The position numbers and the translations under genes are program-made. The notes beneath the pieces were generated by a model. The model searched no databases and was not told the origin of the DNA. It worked only from the letters and a program-made list of their open reading frames with translations. Shown here in pieces: positions 22,702 through 34,060 of a stretch of DNA of 64,000 nt (position 1 is the first letter of the stretch; each line of letters opens with the position of its first letter). The stretch is from the NCBI RefSeq assembly GCF_023159225.1, contig NC_063162.1:101386094-101450093 (forward strand), written 5' to 3'. Origin of the DNA: Perognathus longimembris pacificus (lineage: Eukaryota; Chordata; Mammalia; Rodentia; Heteromyidae).

Positions 22702-25700
22702 TTAACAGTCATATATCAGGGAGATCACGCCCCTTTGTTTTCTGTGTTCTAGGCTTCTCTCGCTCAACATTATTTGTTCGAGTTCTGACCATTTCCCTGC
22801 GAATAACAATATTTCACCATTCCTAATCGCTATGTAGTATTCCATTGTGTATAGGTACCAAATTTTTTGGATCCATTCGTCTGTGGAGGGGCATCTGGGT
22901 TGTTTCCATATTTTGGCTATTGTGAATTGTGCCGCGATAAACATGGAAGTACAAATGTCTTCTTGATATCTTGGGGTTTGCTGTTTAGGATAAATGCCTA
23001 GGAGTGGTATGGCTGGGTCATAGGGTAGGTCTATATTGAGCTTTTTGAGAAACCTCCATATTGTTCTCCAAAGTGGTTGTACTAATTTGCACTCCCACCA
23101 ACAATGGAGAAGGGTTCCTCTTTTGACACACCCCCTCCAGCATTTGTTCTTGCCTGAGTTCAGAGTATAGGCCATTCTAACTGGGGTGAGGTGGTATCTA
23201 AGGGTTGTTTTTATTTGCATTTCCTTTACTACCAGGGATGTTAAACATTTCCTCCTATGTTTCTTTGCCATTTTTATTTCTTCTCTTGTGAAGTCTCTCT
23301 TTAGCTCCTTTGCCCATTTCCTAATTGGTTTACTGGGCTTGGAGGGGCTTAGTTTTTTGAGTTCTCTGTAGATGACAGATATCAGGCCTTTGTCTGTTGT
23401 TGTGCTGGTAAATATCCTTTCCCGTATGGTTGGCTGTCTTTCTGTTTTGGTGGCGATGTCCGTAGCTGTGCAAAACTTTTTAATTTGTAGTAGTCCCATT
23501 TGTCGAGTCTTTCCCTTATTTGTTGTGCCCCTGGGACTCTATTCAGGAAGTTTCTTCCTGTGCCTATAAGTTCTAGCGTCTTTCCTACTCTGTCCTTCAG
23601 TAGTTTCAAGGATTCAGGCCTGATATTGAGGTCCTTGATCCATTTTGAGTTGATCCTGGTGCATGGTGATAGGCTTGGGTCTACTTTGAGATTTCTGCAT
23701 ATGGCTGCCCAGTTCTCCCAGCACCAGTAGTTGAAGAGGCTCTATTTATTCCATTGTATGTCTTTAGCTCCTTTGTCGAATATCAGCTGACTGTAAGAGT
23801 GCGGTTTTATTTCTGGATCTTCACTTCTAATCCATTGGTCTTCCGATCTGTTTTTATACCAACACCAGGCTGTTTTTGTTATGATGGCCCTGTAATAGAG
23901 CTTGAAGTCTGGTATTGTGATACCTCCTGTACTGCTTTTTTTGCCTAGAATTGCTTTGGCTATTCTAGGTCTTTTGCTGTTCCATATGAATTTATGGATT
24001 GCTTTCTCTATTTCAGTGAAGAATGTGGCTGGGATTTTGATAGGGATTGCATTGAATTTGTATAACAATTTGGGCAATATGGCCATTTTCACTATATTGA
24101 TTCGGCCTACCCATGAGCATGGGAGGTTTTTCCATCTCCTTGTGTCTTCTTTGATTTCCCTTATTAGATTTTTATAGTTTTCATTAAATAGGTCCGTCAC
24201 GTCCTTGGTTAAGTTGATCCCTAGGTACTTTAATCCTTTTTGACTACTGTAAATGGAATTGTTTCCATAATTTCCTTTTCTGTTTGTATATTGCTGGTGT
24301 ACAGAAAAGCTGCTGACTTTTGTGGATTGATTTTGTATCCTGCTACTTTGCCAAAATGGTTTATTAGGTGTAGGAGTTTGGAGACTGAGTTTTTTGGGTC
24401 CTTCAGATATAAGATCATGTCCGCAAATAGAGATAACTTGATTTCTTCCTTGCCGATGTGGATCCCTTTGATGTCCTCCTCTTGCCTTATTGCTATAGCT
24501 AGGGATTCCAGCACTATGTTGAAAAGAAGTGGGGAGAGTGGGCATCCTTGTCTTGTTCCTGAATTTAGGGGGAATGATTTAAGTTTCTCTCCATTTAATA
24601 TGATATTAGCAGTTGGTCTGTTGTATATGGCTTTTATTGTTTTGAGGAATGTTCCATCTATTCCTGTTCTCTCCAAAGCTTTTAATAAGTATGGATGTTG
24701 TATTTTGTCAAAGGCTTTTTGGGCATCGACTGAGATAACAATGTGATTCTTGATTTTAGTTCTGTTTATGTGGTGAATTTCATTGATTGATTTACAGATG
24801 TTGAACCATCCTTGTGACTGTGGGATGAAGCCTACTTGGTCATTATGTATAATTTTCTTGATCAGTTTCTGGATCCTGTTAGCTAATATTTTATTGAGGA
24901 GCTTTGCGTCTGTGTTCATTAGTGATATTGGTCTGTAGTTCTCTATTTTTGTTGGGTCTTTGCCTGGTTTGGGAATGAGTATGATATTAGCTTCATAGAA
25001 TGAGTTTGGGATTTCTCCCTCTGTTTCTATTTCGCGGAAGAGTTTGAGGAGTATTGGTATTAGCTCCTCACTAAAGGTTTTGTAGAATTCGTTGGTGAAT
25101 CCATCTGGGCCTGGGTTTTTCTTTGTTGGGAGTGTCTTGATTACCTCCTGTATCTCACTGTAAGTTATTGGTTTATTTAGTTGATTTATTTCTTCTTGGT
25201 TCAGTTTGGGGAGTATATACTTCTCTAAGAATTGATCCATTTCTGTAAAATTATTGTTTTTTACTGAGTAGAGGTTCTGGAAATAGCTCCTTATGATTGT
25301 TTGAATATCGTGTGTACTTGTTGTAATTTTTCCAGTGGAGTCCCTGATTTTACGTATATGAGTCTCTTCTCTTCTTTTTTTTGTAAGTCTTGTGAGGGGT
25401 CTGTCAATTTTATTTATTTTCTCAAAGAACCAGCTTTTAGTCTTATTTATTTGTTGAATGGTCTTTCTATTTTCAATCAGATTTATCTCTTCTTTGATCT
25501 TTGTGATCTCTCTCCTCCTAGTCGATTTAGATTCAGTCATTTCTTCTTTCTCCAATTGTTTTAGTTTCATCGTGAGGTTATTCACCTGCTCTGCTTCCAT
25601 TCTTTTAATGTGAGTGCTGAGGGCAATGATCTTGCCCCTCAGTACTGCCTTAGCTGTGTCCCATAGGTTTCTTTGTGATGTATTTTCATTGTCATTGTGG

Positions 25701-26742
25701 CTTATGAATTCGTTGATTTCATCTTTAATTTGGTCTGTGGCCCAAGTGTTGGATAACAGTGTGGGGTTTAGCCTCCAAGAATGTGTATAGCCTCTGTGGT
25801 AACCGTTGTTATTGAGGGTCACCTTTAATCCGCTATGGTCAGATATAATACATGGGATGATGTCAATACTTTTGTATTTGTTGAGGTTCTTTGTCTGGGC
25901 TATGACATGGTCTATTTTGGAGTATGATCCATGGGCTGCTGAGAAGAAGATGTATTGGGTCTCTCTAGGGTGGAAGATTCTGTATAGGTCTGTCAGATCC
26001 ATTTGGGATATGGTGTTACTTAGGTCCTCAGCTCCCTTGCTGATCCTCTGGGTGTTGGATCTGTCTCTTGGAGAGAGTGGGGTATTAAAGTCACCCACTA
26101 TAATTGTGTTTGCATCTATCTTATTCTGTAATTCTGTGAGAATTTGCTTGACATGTGTAGGGCCTCTTTTGTTTGGTGAGTATACATTTATCACTGTGAT
26201 GTCTTGATTCTGGATTTTTCCTTGTATTAAAATGTAGTGTCCTTCTTTGTGTTTTTGAGTTGATTTTAATGAGAAGTCCAGCTTTTCTGCGATCAGGATG
26301 GCTACTCCTGCCGTTTTGGTAGGTGTGTTTGCTTGGAAGATCTTGCTCCATCCTTTCATTCGGAGCCTGTTTTTGTCCCTTGCTGTAAGGTGTGTCTCTT
26401 GTAGACAACAGATGTCAACTTTTTTTTTTTTTTTGGCCAGTCCTGGGCCTTGGACTCAGGGCCTGAGCACTGTCCCTGGCTTCTTTTTGCTCAAGGCTAG
26501 CACTCTGCCACTTGAGCCACAGCGCCACTTCTGGCCCTTTTCTGCATATGTGGTGCTGGGGAATTGAACCCAGAGCCTCATGTATACGAGGCAAGCACTC
26601 TTGCCACTAGGCCACATCCCCAGCCCCAGATGTCAACTTTTTGTTTGCGAATCCATTCTGCCAGTCTGCTCCTCTTTCTTGGAGAGTTTAAACCATTTAT
26701 ATTCAAAGAGATCAAGGATAAGAGTGTTTTTTCTCCTTCCAT
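22702..26742 (-). pseudogene. L1 ORF2 (endonuclease/reverse transcriptase), disrupted
   Basis: ORF2 starts at an ATG at 26742-26740. A SINE (26,421-26,627) interrupts it in the endonuclease domain. A 709-codon open stretch (26,359-24,230) then holds endonuclease motifs GDFNTPLS and SDHSG and reverse-transcriptase blocks DAQKAFDKI and [11 protein letters not shown]. The FADD catalytic motif reads FADM: one Asp codon is missing between 24,422 and 24,421. Further damage: a frameshift near 24,235, a TAG in place of a Gln codon near 23,742, and a frameshift near 23,470. The last part (23,499-22,702) keeps the Cys/His cluster (CWRGC, HCWWEC). Confidence 0.9.
26421..26627 (-). mobile_element. Young dimeric ID-like SINE inside L1 ORF2
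   Basis: A complete element in minus orientation: ggggctgggg head at the right, T-run (A-tail) at the left. The duplication AGATGTCAACTTTTT flanks it (from 26,410 and from 26,628). It postdates the L1. Confidence 0.92.
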
Positions 26743-26781
26743 TTTTGGGCTGTTTTTCCTATTTTATTTTTTTCCTTGTCT

Positions 26782-28232
26782 TTAGTGAGCTGTTCTTTCT
26801 GTTGGGCTTTGGCTATTGTAGTTTCTTTCTGTTTCTGTCTGTGTCTCTTGTATGATCTCTGTTAGGTGGGTTTCCCCTCTTAGAATTCGCTGTAGGGCTA
26901 TTTTTTTATTCACATACTCCTTTAGATCCTCTTTGCTATGGAAAGATCTGATTTTCCTTCGAATGTGAACTCCAATTTTGCTGGATATTTGATCCGAGGT
27001 TGCATATTGTTAGCCTGTAGTACTTGGATGGTGTTCTTCCACTCACTTCGCGCTTGGTAGGTTTGTGTGGAGAGGTCTGCTGTTATTCGAATCCTCTTAC
27101 CTTTGTAGAAAATTTCTTTCTTCGCTTTGACTGAATTCAGAATTTGCTCTTTATTCTTGAGATCTGAAGTCTTGAATATTATGTGTCTTGGGGTGGCTTT
27201 TCTGGGGTCTGGCCTGCCAGGTGTCCTATAGGCTTCGGTTACCTGGATGGGGTCCCCTGTGAGATTGGGGACGTTTTCTGCAATAATTTTATTGAAAATA
27301 TGAAGCCCTCTGCTCTGGTATTCAGCTCCTTCTTCTATTCCAATTATGCGCAGATTATATCTCTTGTCTTTGTCCATTAGTTCCTGGATTAGTCTGTAGT
27401 GAAGCTTCACGGTTTCTTGGAGTGTGGTAATTTTCTGGTTGTTGTCGGCTGCTTCATCGTCCAAGCGAGAGATTCTGGATTCCATATGGTCGATTCTTTG
27501 TGCTGTGGATTCAATTGCGGAATTTATGGATGTCAGAGAGCTATTTATGGTTGTCAGATCAGCTCTGATCGTGGAAATTTCTTCCTTTAAAGAGTTGTAT
27601 TTTAAATCTATTTTTTCATGCATTTCACATCTCAGGATGTTAAGGTTTTCTTTAAAGGAGGCTTGCATTGTATCCATTTTTGCTTCCATTTCTTTCTTGG
27701 CTTCCTGGATGTCCTTCAAGACTTCCCCTCTAAACTCCTGGAATTGTTTTCTGATTTCCATTCTGACGATTTCCCTTATTTCTCTTAACATGGCCTCATT
27801 TGGTTTTTTATTCTCCATCTCCTTTTCAGTTGTGCTGCTTTTTGGAGCTGGCGAGTTGGCTTGCTCTTTGATGAACTGTGTTATATTTCTTTGTGATTTG
27901 CACATCTGGGGATCTGTGGGTAGCTTCTCTGGTTTGGTTTTGTGTTGTTTCCCACTGGTCCACCGGTGGGAGCCTTGTGTCCTGATGTTCTGGCTCTGGG
28001 TTTGGGTTTGGCTTTGAACCTTGCTTCCCAATGGGTGAGCGTGCCCTTCTCGGTTGTTGCTGAGGTGGTCACTGTCCCTGCTCTTGGGGGCCGGTAGGTT
28101 CTGTGTCTTTCTCTGCGGGACAGTGTCCTGGCGCTGTGCTGTGCTGACCCTAGCGTGCCCCTGGTGGGGGTTTGCTGGTCGCTGATTCAGCGTGGCGTGG
28201 AGACTTATCTCTTCTTTGGTTCTTTTTTCCAC
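26782..28232 (-). pseudogene. L1 ORF1 (RNA-binding chaperone), frameshifted near the C-terminus
   Basis: The open frame of 436 codons runs from 28,232 to 26,922. It has a polar N-terminal tail rich in Gln/Lys/Pro (to about residue 140), a long coiled coil with heptad Leu/Ile (about 145-285), an RRM-like part (with RYNLRIIGIEEGAE) and a C-terminal domain (TPRHIIFKTSDLKNKEQIL, then RIKYPAKLEF). Compared with the related copy at 60.2 kb, one base is missing near 26,950, so the frame ends early after FEGK. The rest of the original frame runs to a TAA at 26,784-26,782. ORF1p normally binds L1 RNA as a trimer. Confidence 0.88.
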
Positions 28233-29504
28233 TCTGTATCTTGGTCAGAGGAGCTCACCTCTCAGGCAGTTCGCCTTCCTGTGTGGACCGCTCCAGGGCG
28301 GGTGTTGTGGGGCAGCCCACCCACTTGTCTGGAATGTGCCAAACTGAGTGGGCACGGGCCGATGGACAGCTCTGCCCTCCTGTGTAGGCGCGCCTACCAG
28401 AGCGGGCGCTGTCGCCGGGGGCCCTGCCCACCTGTGCGCTGCCGCTGCGGCCCTGTCCACCTGAACGGGGGTACGCCTACCAGAGCGAGCCCCGGGCTGT
28501 TGGGTTGTGCTTGTGCCCTCCCAAGAGTCCGCTGTGGGGGGCGGTATGTGTGGGTCCCAGTGGGATCAACTGTCGTGCGCGGGTTAGCGCCCTCAGACTG
28601 CGCCTCCGCTGCCAGCGGGGGAGGGCATGATCAGGCCCAGGTGTCCCTGCTGTGATGGTATTGCCCACCAGCGCCTGTGATTTTAGTTGTAAAAGTCCGA
28701 GAGGTCCAGGCGCCTCAGGTGGGGCTTGCACTGCCGGCCGGCCTCCGGCCCCTGTTGGGAAGGGGGCAGGGTCAATTCAGCCAGTTCAGGATCTTGGGCG
28801 GCCTTGGGGCTGTTCCGCCCTTCCCCTGCTAAACTCCTGTGACTTCCCAGCTCCTGATGGGAGCTTCCCGCCTGATTTGGGGATTCTTTGTTCCCTCTGT
28901 TCCCTCGGGGTGGGGAGGGGGAGGGAGGGAGTTCTAGCTTCTTTGTAGGGTTTGGAACTCTGATAGCTGGTCTCCTGTTGGGGGGGTAATGGGGGACTCA
29001 CTGATCCTGGATTGTGTGTGTGTACCACGCCGCCGTTGGTCCTTCGGGGGTGGTGAAAGGTCGTGGTGGCATCCCTGGCTCTCTCCTTCCGCACTGCTGG
29101 GTTCCCCAGCCGCTTACGTCCGTCCGTTCCCGGTGTGGACCCGAACTTCCCGTCGCCGCCGTATGTCTTGGTCCGCACTCTCCCTAGTGTCCGTGGAGTC
29201 CCGCTGTCTGGACTCTGTGCTCCCGGCAGTCGGTCTGCCAATCGCCGGGTCCCCTTTCCCAGCCTGGCCCTGTTCCGGCCAGGGTCGGCTGGTGGGGGGA
29301 GGGTGCCCCGTAGATCTCTGGCTCCGTGTAGGTTTTTGGCTCTTCTTTTTTACTCCTTTTTGTTTCCTGCGTTTCTCCACTGCTTCTGGTTGCTGGTTTT
29401 GCTGGGTTCTTGATGGGTTGTTGGGTGCTGGAGTTTCCAGCTGGCTATTCAGTTGGAGCAAATCGGGGTACCTCTCTACTGTGGTGGCGCCATCTTCCTC
29501 TCCT
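28233..29504 (-). promoter_or_regulatory. L1 5' region (promoter/UTR) with YY1-like site
   Basis: About 1.27 kb of GC- and CpG-rich sequence precedes L1 ORF1. At its very start the minus strand reads GAGGAAGATGGCGCCAC; AAGATGGCGCC resembles the YY1 site at the 5' end of human L1. A short internal duplication (gcctaccagagcg, near 28,392 and 28,468) suggests local repetition. No clear tandem monomers like those of mouse L1 are seen. The plus strand is open for 172 codons (28,989-29,507). Confidence 0.7.
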
Positions 29505-29649
29505 TAAACTTTTTATCTTTTAGATGTTTCCATAATAAAATTAACATGAAGTCCATTTCATGTTGTTGGATTTTTTTCTGTTCTTTTGAGACAAGATAAC
29601 TCTATGTAGATAGACATCCATCTTCCTAACTCCAATAGCTAAAAAAGTT

Positions 29650-29705
29650 TTCCCTTCCCCCCCTCTTCCCCCTCCTCCTCCCCCTCCTCCTCTTCCTCCC
29701 TCTTT
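29650..29705. repeat. Polypyrimidine tract
   Basis: About 55 bases almost entirely C and T (cctcctcctccccctcctcc and neighbours). Confidence 0.8.
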
Positions 29706-30005
29706 TTGCAGTACTAGAGATTGAACTCAGGTCCTCAGGTTTATTAGGCACGGAATTCTACCACTTGAGATACACCTCTAGTTTTTATTGCTTTATTTTT
29801 TTAATACGGTCTCATGTTTTTCCTAGGCTGCCTGGACACTGATCCTCTTACCCGTGCCTCCTGGGTATATGGGATCATTGGTGTGCCTGGATTGTTGATT
29901 GAGATGGGGACTCACTAACTTTTTACTCATTCTGGCCTCTAAGCTTGATCCTCATGATATCCACTTCCTGAGTAGCTGAGATTACAGGTGCGAGCCATTT
30001 TTCTC
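29706..30005 (-). mobile_element. SINE remnants, minus orientation
   Basis: Contains agattgaactcaggtcctca, then cttcctgagtagctgagatt; probably a composite SINE broken by other sequence. Confidence 0.55.
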
Positions 30006-30369
30006 ACCCCACTCAGCTCAATACCTCTTCTTCATTAGTGTGGTGATACATTGGTGTGATGAATACAATATATACACACACATGCATAAAATCTATACCA
30101 ACATATGTTAAGAAATTGCCTCCTCAAATGAAAATGTCTATCAGCATTTAGTCACTTTTAAAAAAATTTGTTTTTTTTATATTCACCAAGTTCTAATTTT
30201 TTGAAGATCGCAAAGAAAAAAAGATATCCTATTTAGGATGTATTTCACCTCTTAAGAGATGAAACTAAACAATTTCCTTTGATTCCATCATATCTAACTT
30301 ACCAGTGACTAGATTAAGAAGTGGCAGCACATGGAATTTGCCCGAAAATTAAGAATACCCATCTACAAA

Positions 30370-30672
30370 CTAGGTGTAGGGGCTCAAGCCTGTAACCCAA
30401 GACTGAGATCTGAGGATGGAGTGAAGCCAGCCTGGGCAGGAAAGCCTCTGAGACTTTTTTTTTTGGCCAGTCCTGGGCCTTGGACTCAGGGCCTGAGCAC
30501 TGTCCCTGGCTTCTTCCCGCTCAAGGCTAGCACTCTGCCACTTGAGCCACAGTGTTCTGAGACTTTTATCTCCAAATAACCACCTAAAAGCTTGTGGCTT
30601 AAGTGGCAGAATGTTAGTCTTGAACAAAAGAAATCTCAGACCCTGAGTTGAAGCCCCAGGACTGGCATACCC
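30370..30672 (+). mobile_element. Composite B1-like/ID-like SINE (interrupted)
   Basis: The left part resembles a B1-type head (ggctcaagcctgtaaccc, gagatctgaggat). The right part is the ID-like unit (gtggcttaagtggcagaa). The middle is split by a younger SINE. Confidence 0.75.
30459..30555 (-). mobile_element. 5'-truncated young SINE nested in an older SINE
   Basis: Only the 3' half of the young element is present. The 12-base duplication TCTGAGACTTTT flanks it (30,447-30,458 and 30,556-30,567). It splits the composite SINE at 30,370-30,672. Confidence 0.9.
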
Positions 30673-30710
30673 AGACAGACAGACAGACACACACACACAC
30701 ACACACACAC
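30671..30710. repeat. (AGAC)n(AC)n microsatellite
   Basis: Four AGAC-type units followed by about 12 AC units at the end of a SINE tail. Confidence 0.9.
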
Positions 30711-31011
30711 AAAATGTGCAAATTTTTAGTAGATAAAATCACTCAAGTAACATTTGGAAGTACGTTTAGTGTAAAGCAGTAAGTGCCCAAATGTTTGTGT
30801 CTCAGTAGATAATTTAAATTCTCATAGATCTCTAGCAGTATAGCTCACTATACTTAAAAATTAATTTATAATTAATTAAAAGTATCAGATAAACTCAGGT
30901 TGTAATGAAATGCCTGGGAGCTAATGAGTATCATTTGAGAACTGAGCAGTTCATATGTCTCTTGATTTTACAACTCATGGTTTACATTTTGCTCAGACAT
31001 GGTTAAACCAA

Positions 31012-31223
31012 CTTTTTTTTTTTTTTTTTTGGCCAGTCCTGGGCCTTGGACTCAGGGCCTGAGCACTGTCCCTGGCTTCTTCCCGCTCAAGGCTAGCACT
31101 TCGCCACTTGAGCCACAGCGCCGCTTCTGGCCGTTTTCTGTATATGTGGTGCTGGGGAATCGAACCTAGGGCCTCGTGTATCCGAGGCAGGCACTCTTGC
31201 CACTAGGCTATATCCCCAGCCCC
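31012..31223 (-). mobile_element. Young dimeric ID-like SINE
   Basis: Full element with a T-run of about 18. A short duplication AAACCAA (31,005-31,011 and 31,224-31,230) flanks it. Confidence 0.9.
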
Positions 31224-31562
31224 AAACCAAGTGGCTGATAGGTGGATGTCTTAACACTGTTCCCATTAGAAAGAAGAATCAATGGTTCAAACAGGAGAGA
31301 ATCAAGAATGATTACTGGACTTCTGGTGTAACTGGGGTATACTGTTCTAATTGAAATAGGAAATCTTAGAAGAAATTTGGGAAGGATGAGTTCAACTTTA
31401 AGTGGTAACCTTGCTGTGCAGGCACGAAATATGGGCACAAAGGTTAAGTAGACATCTGAATACATTCATCTGCCTTTAAGACATCCATGTCTAAGGAAAG
31501 AAATTGAGGAGTCCTCTGGGAAGTCTTTTGGGGGGAGGAAAGAAGTTTCACCATCTTCATTC

Positions 31563-31650
31563 AGACTTTTGCTCCAGGCTGGTGCTCTGTCTCTTGAGTC
31601 AGACCTCCAGTTCCAGCTTTAGCTGGTTAATTGGAGACTGTCTTGCTGTT
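31563..31650 (-). repeat. SINE fragment
   Basis: Middle part of the composite SINE (tttgctccaggctggtgctc, then tggttaattggagac). Confidence 0.6.
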
Positions 31651-31977
31651 CAGCAGGAAGAAAGTAGGTACCCAATTGGAACAAAGATGGACATTGGATA
31701 ATTACACGGGATTTATCCAAGGTTTTGACTGCTCATAAACTCAAGGGTTCTAGTTTGAAAACTTTTCTATCATTAAATAGAAAACATTACAAGATTGCAG
31801 TCCAAGTTGCCACAAGGGCCTATAGCTTTGTAATTTGAGTCTACTACTTCCCACTTATATTTAAATTTTCCCTTGTGCCTGGAAGAAAGCCTTTTTATTT
31901 TCTGATTAACAGTTTTTAAAAAGACAGTAACAATATAGCTAATACAAACTCCAGTATTTCATATATTACATTTTGCT

Positions 31978-32160
31978 TGTTTGCTCAAGTTTGGCATGGC
32001 ACTCTACCTTTTGAGCCACAGCTCCACTTCCAGCTTCTTGGTGGTTAATTGGAGATAAAAGTGTCATGTACTTTACTGCCCAGACTGGATTCAAATTGTG
32101 GTTCTCAGATCTCAATCTCCTGAGATCTAGGATTAATAGCTTGAGCTATCAGCGCATGGC
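31978..32160 (-). mobile_element. Composite B1/ID-like SINE, diverged
   Basis: tgagccacagctccacttcc, then ggtggttaattggagataaa, then a damaged B1-like head. Confidence 0.75.
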
Positions 32161-32170
32161 AGTATTGCTT

Positions 32171-32370
32171 TTTGTTTTTGCCAGTCCTGTGCGTTGAACT
32201 CAGGGCCTGAGCACTGTCCCTGGCTTCTTTTTGCTCAAGGCTAGCACTCTACAACTTGAGCCAAAGCGCCACTTCTGGCCATTTTCTACATATGTGGTGC
32301 TGGGGAATAGAACCTAGGGCTTCATGTATACGAGGCAAGCACTCTTGCCACTAGGCCATATTCCCAGCCC
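32171..32370 (-). mobile_element. Dimeric ID-like SINE, left of a tandem pair
   Basis: It lies directly against a second SINE in the same orientation. The pair is bounded by the duplication AGTATTGCTT (32,161-32,170 and 32,576-32,585). A TGCTTTTT at the internal junction suggests that this copy inserted into the tail of the other. Confidence 0.85.
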
Positions 32371-32575
32371 TGCTTTTTTTTTTTTTCCAGTCCTGGGGCT
32401 TAAACTCAGGGCCTGAGCACTGTCCCTGGCTTCTTTGTACTCAGGCTAGCACTCTTACCACTTAAGCCACAATGCCACTTCTGGCTTTTTGTACATATGC
32501 AGTGCTGAAGAATTGAACCCAGGGCTTTATGTATGTGAGGCAAGCACTCTACCACTAGGCCATCTTTCCAGCCCC
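32371..32575 (-). mobile_element. Dimeric ID-like SINE, right of a tandem pair
   Basis: Same family as its left neighbour but with more substitutions. It shares the outer duplication AGTATTGCTT, so it probably inserted first. Confidence 0.85.
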
Positions 32576-32585
32576 AGTATTGCTT

Positions 32586-33478
32586 CATATATTTAGGAAA
32601 ATAGCAAAGTCTGACTATAAATATCAAGAAAACAACCTCCTATGTAGGTGGCATTTCATTTTTTACAGATAGTCCTATATCTTCAAATCTTCCTATATGC
32701 AGATAACATATACTTCTGAATTTTCAAGGCAATTTTAGATTTACAGACTTAAGAGTATGTAGAGTTAGACTCACATCTGGTGGTCTAATAAAAAGTTCTC
32801 TCAAAATTGTCTTGCTCTGCTTCAGAAACATTATACAAATTTGTTTTATAGTGGGCTAATAGTATTAGTTGGAAAATATGTCAAGAATTTTGACCAGAAA
32901 CCAAAAGATCTTAATTCCCAACAACTCACAAAGCAGTTTTGATGAATTTATGGATTTTCCTTGGTATAACAAATTGAACCAATTTATACTTTCATGATTT
33001 TTGTTGAGCACACAAGCCTTCTCTGTAAATAACCCATATACTTTACTGCTGACATTTTCATAACTCATTACTTTGTAATATTTTGTAAATACATGTGAAG
33101 ATGAACATATATATACATATATAAAATTTGTTGTCACACAACTTTTGCTACCTTAAAAGTATTTGGAGGTTTAACAACTCACTGCAACTTTTCCCTTTTT
33201 AAAAAAATTTTTTGTTTAAACTGATATTCAACATCAAGCTGTAACTCTTAATTTCAAAAGCCACACTCTATTTTCTCCCTGGGTTAACATTTTACATTGA
33301 TAGAGCATTTTCCTCTTCTGTTTTATAAAGCTTTGGCTTTATCCAGATGTAATAAGCCTGCACATTGGTTTAAGAATGTTGAAGGTCATGTAGTACTTAT
33401 AACTTTTCTTCAGAAAGTAAAAGAGGTATCTATTTTGAAAGATTGTTTGGAAAGGGAAATAATGCAGCACTTTTTCTT
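32586..33478. other. Intergenic sequence, nothing recognised
   Basis: AT-rich. The 90-codon minus frame at 33,137-32,865 shows no family features. Confidence 0.5.
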
Positions 33479-33760
33479 TTTGGTGGTACTGGGGCTTGAA
33501 CTCAGGGCCTGGACACTGTCCTTTAGCTTTTCCCCTCAATGTTAGAGCTCTACCACTAGAGGTCTTCTGTCCCACTTCTGGCTTTTGGGTGGTTAACTGG
33601 AGATAAGAGTCTTGTGGATTTCATGCCGGGACTATCTCCAATTAACCACAAAACCCCAGATGAGATGTAGCTTAAGTGGTAGAGCACCAGCCCAGCAAGT
33701 AAGCTGAGCACATGGGAGGCCAAATTCAAATCGGCAAAAAAAAAAAAAAAAAATCCCAGA
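33479..33760. repeat. Head-to-head pair of SINE pieces
   Basis: 33,479-33,632 is a minus-strand composite SINE. It meets a plus-strand piece (33,632-33,760: ctatctccaattaaccacaa, ending in an A-run) so that the Y-shaped linker sequence appears inverted. Confidence 0.65.
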
Positions 33761-34036
33761 CAGTATGGACTTTTCAGCTGTTTTAATTGATTTTACAAAC
33801 AAACTCCTAAGTCAACCAGGGTTATTTGGTTATTCTACATGGCTAAATTAATCTGCAACAGAAACTGATTATTTCTCTCACACACAACCAACAGTTAAAA
33901 ATCTTAATAGACAAACCCACTGTGTAAAATCTTGTGCTGTTATGCCATGAGGGTTATATCTCATCAGACCCTTGATCACGTTTATGTACCACCTAAGTCA
34001 CATGGGGGGGTGGAGTATTAAAAACAGGTACAGTGT

Positions 34037-34060
34037 TTTATTATAAAAGTGTGCTTTATT
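34037..34060 (-). terminator. Candidate PRKAR2B polyadenylation signals
   Basis: Two AATAAA hexamers on the minus strand lie 18 bases apart (34060-34055 and 34042-34037). Cleavage would then fall about 15-25 bases to the left. The choice among several hexamers in the region is uncertain. Confidence 0.4.

Larger units (their letters stand above)
22224..29504 (-). mobile_element. L1 retrotransposon, near full length, minus strand
   Basis: The element is about 7.1 kb plus a 0.2-kb SINE inserted in it. Read on the minus strand it has a GC-rich 5' region (29,504-28,233), ORF1 (from 28,232), ORF2 (26,742-22,702), a 3' UTR (22,701-22,224) and a short A-tail. The 10-base sequence TAAACTTTTT occurs at both flanks (22,214-22,223 and 29,505-29,514) and is a plausible target-site duplication, though low in complexity. 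Both frames are broken, so it cannot move by itself. It sits between PRKAR2B and HBP1 in their orientation. Confidence 0.93.

Noticed and set aside
23186..28655. Many plus-strand open frames of 60-200 codons across the L1
   Set aside because: They are antisense shadows of L1 ORF1 and ORF2, hydrophobic and without their own start context or homology.
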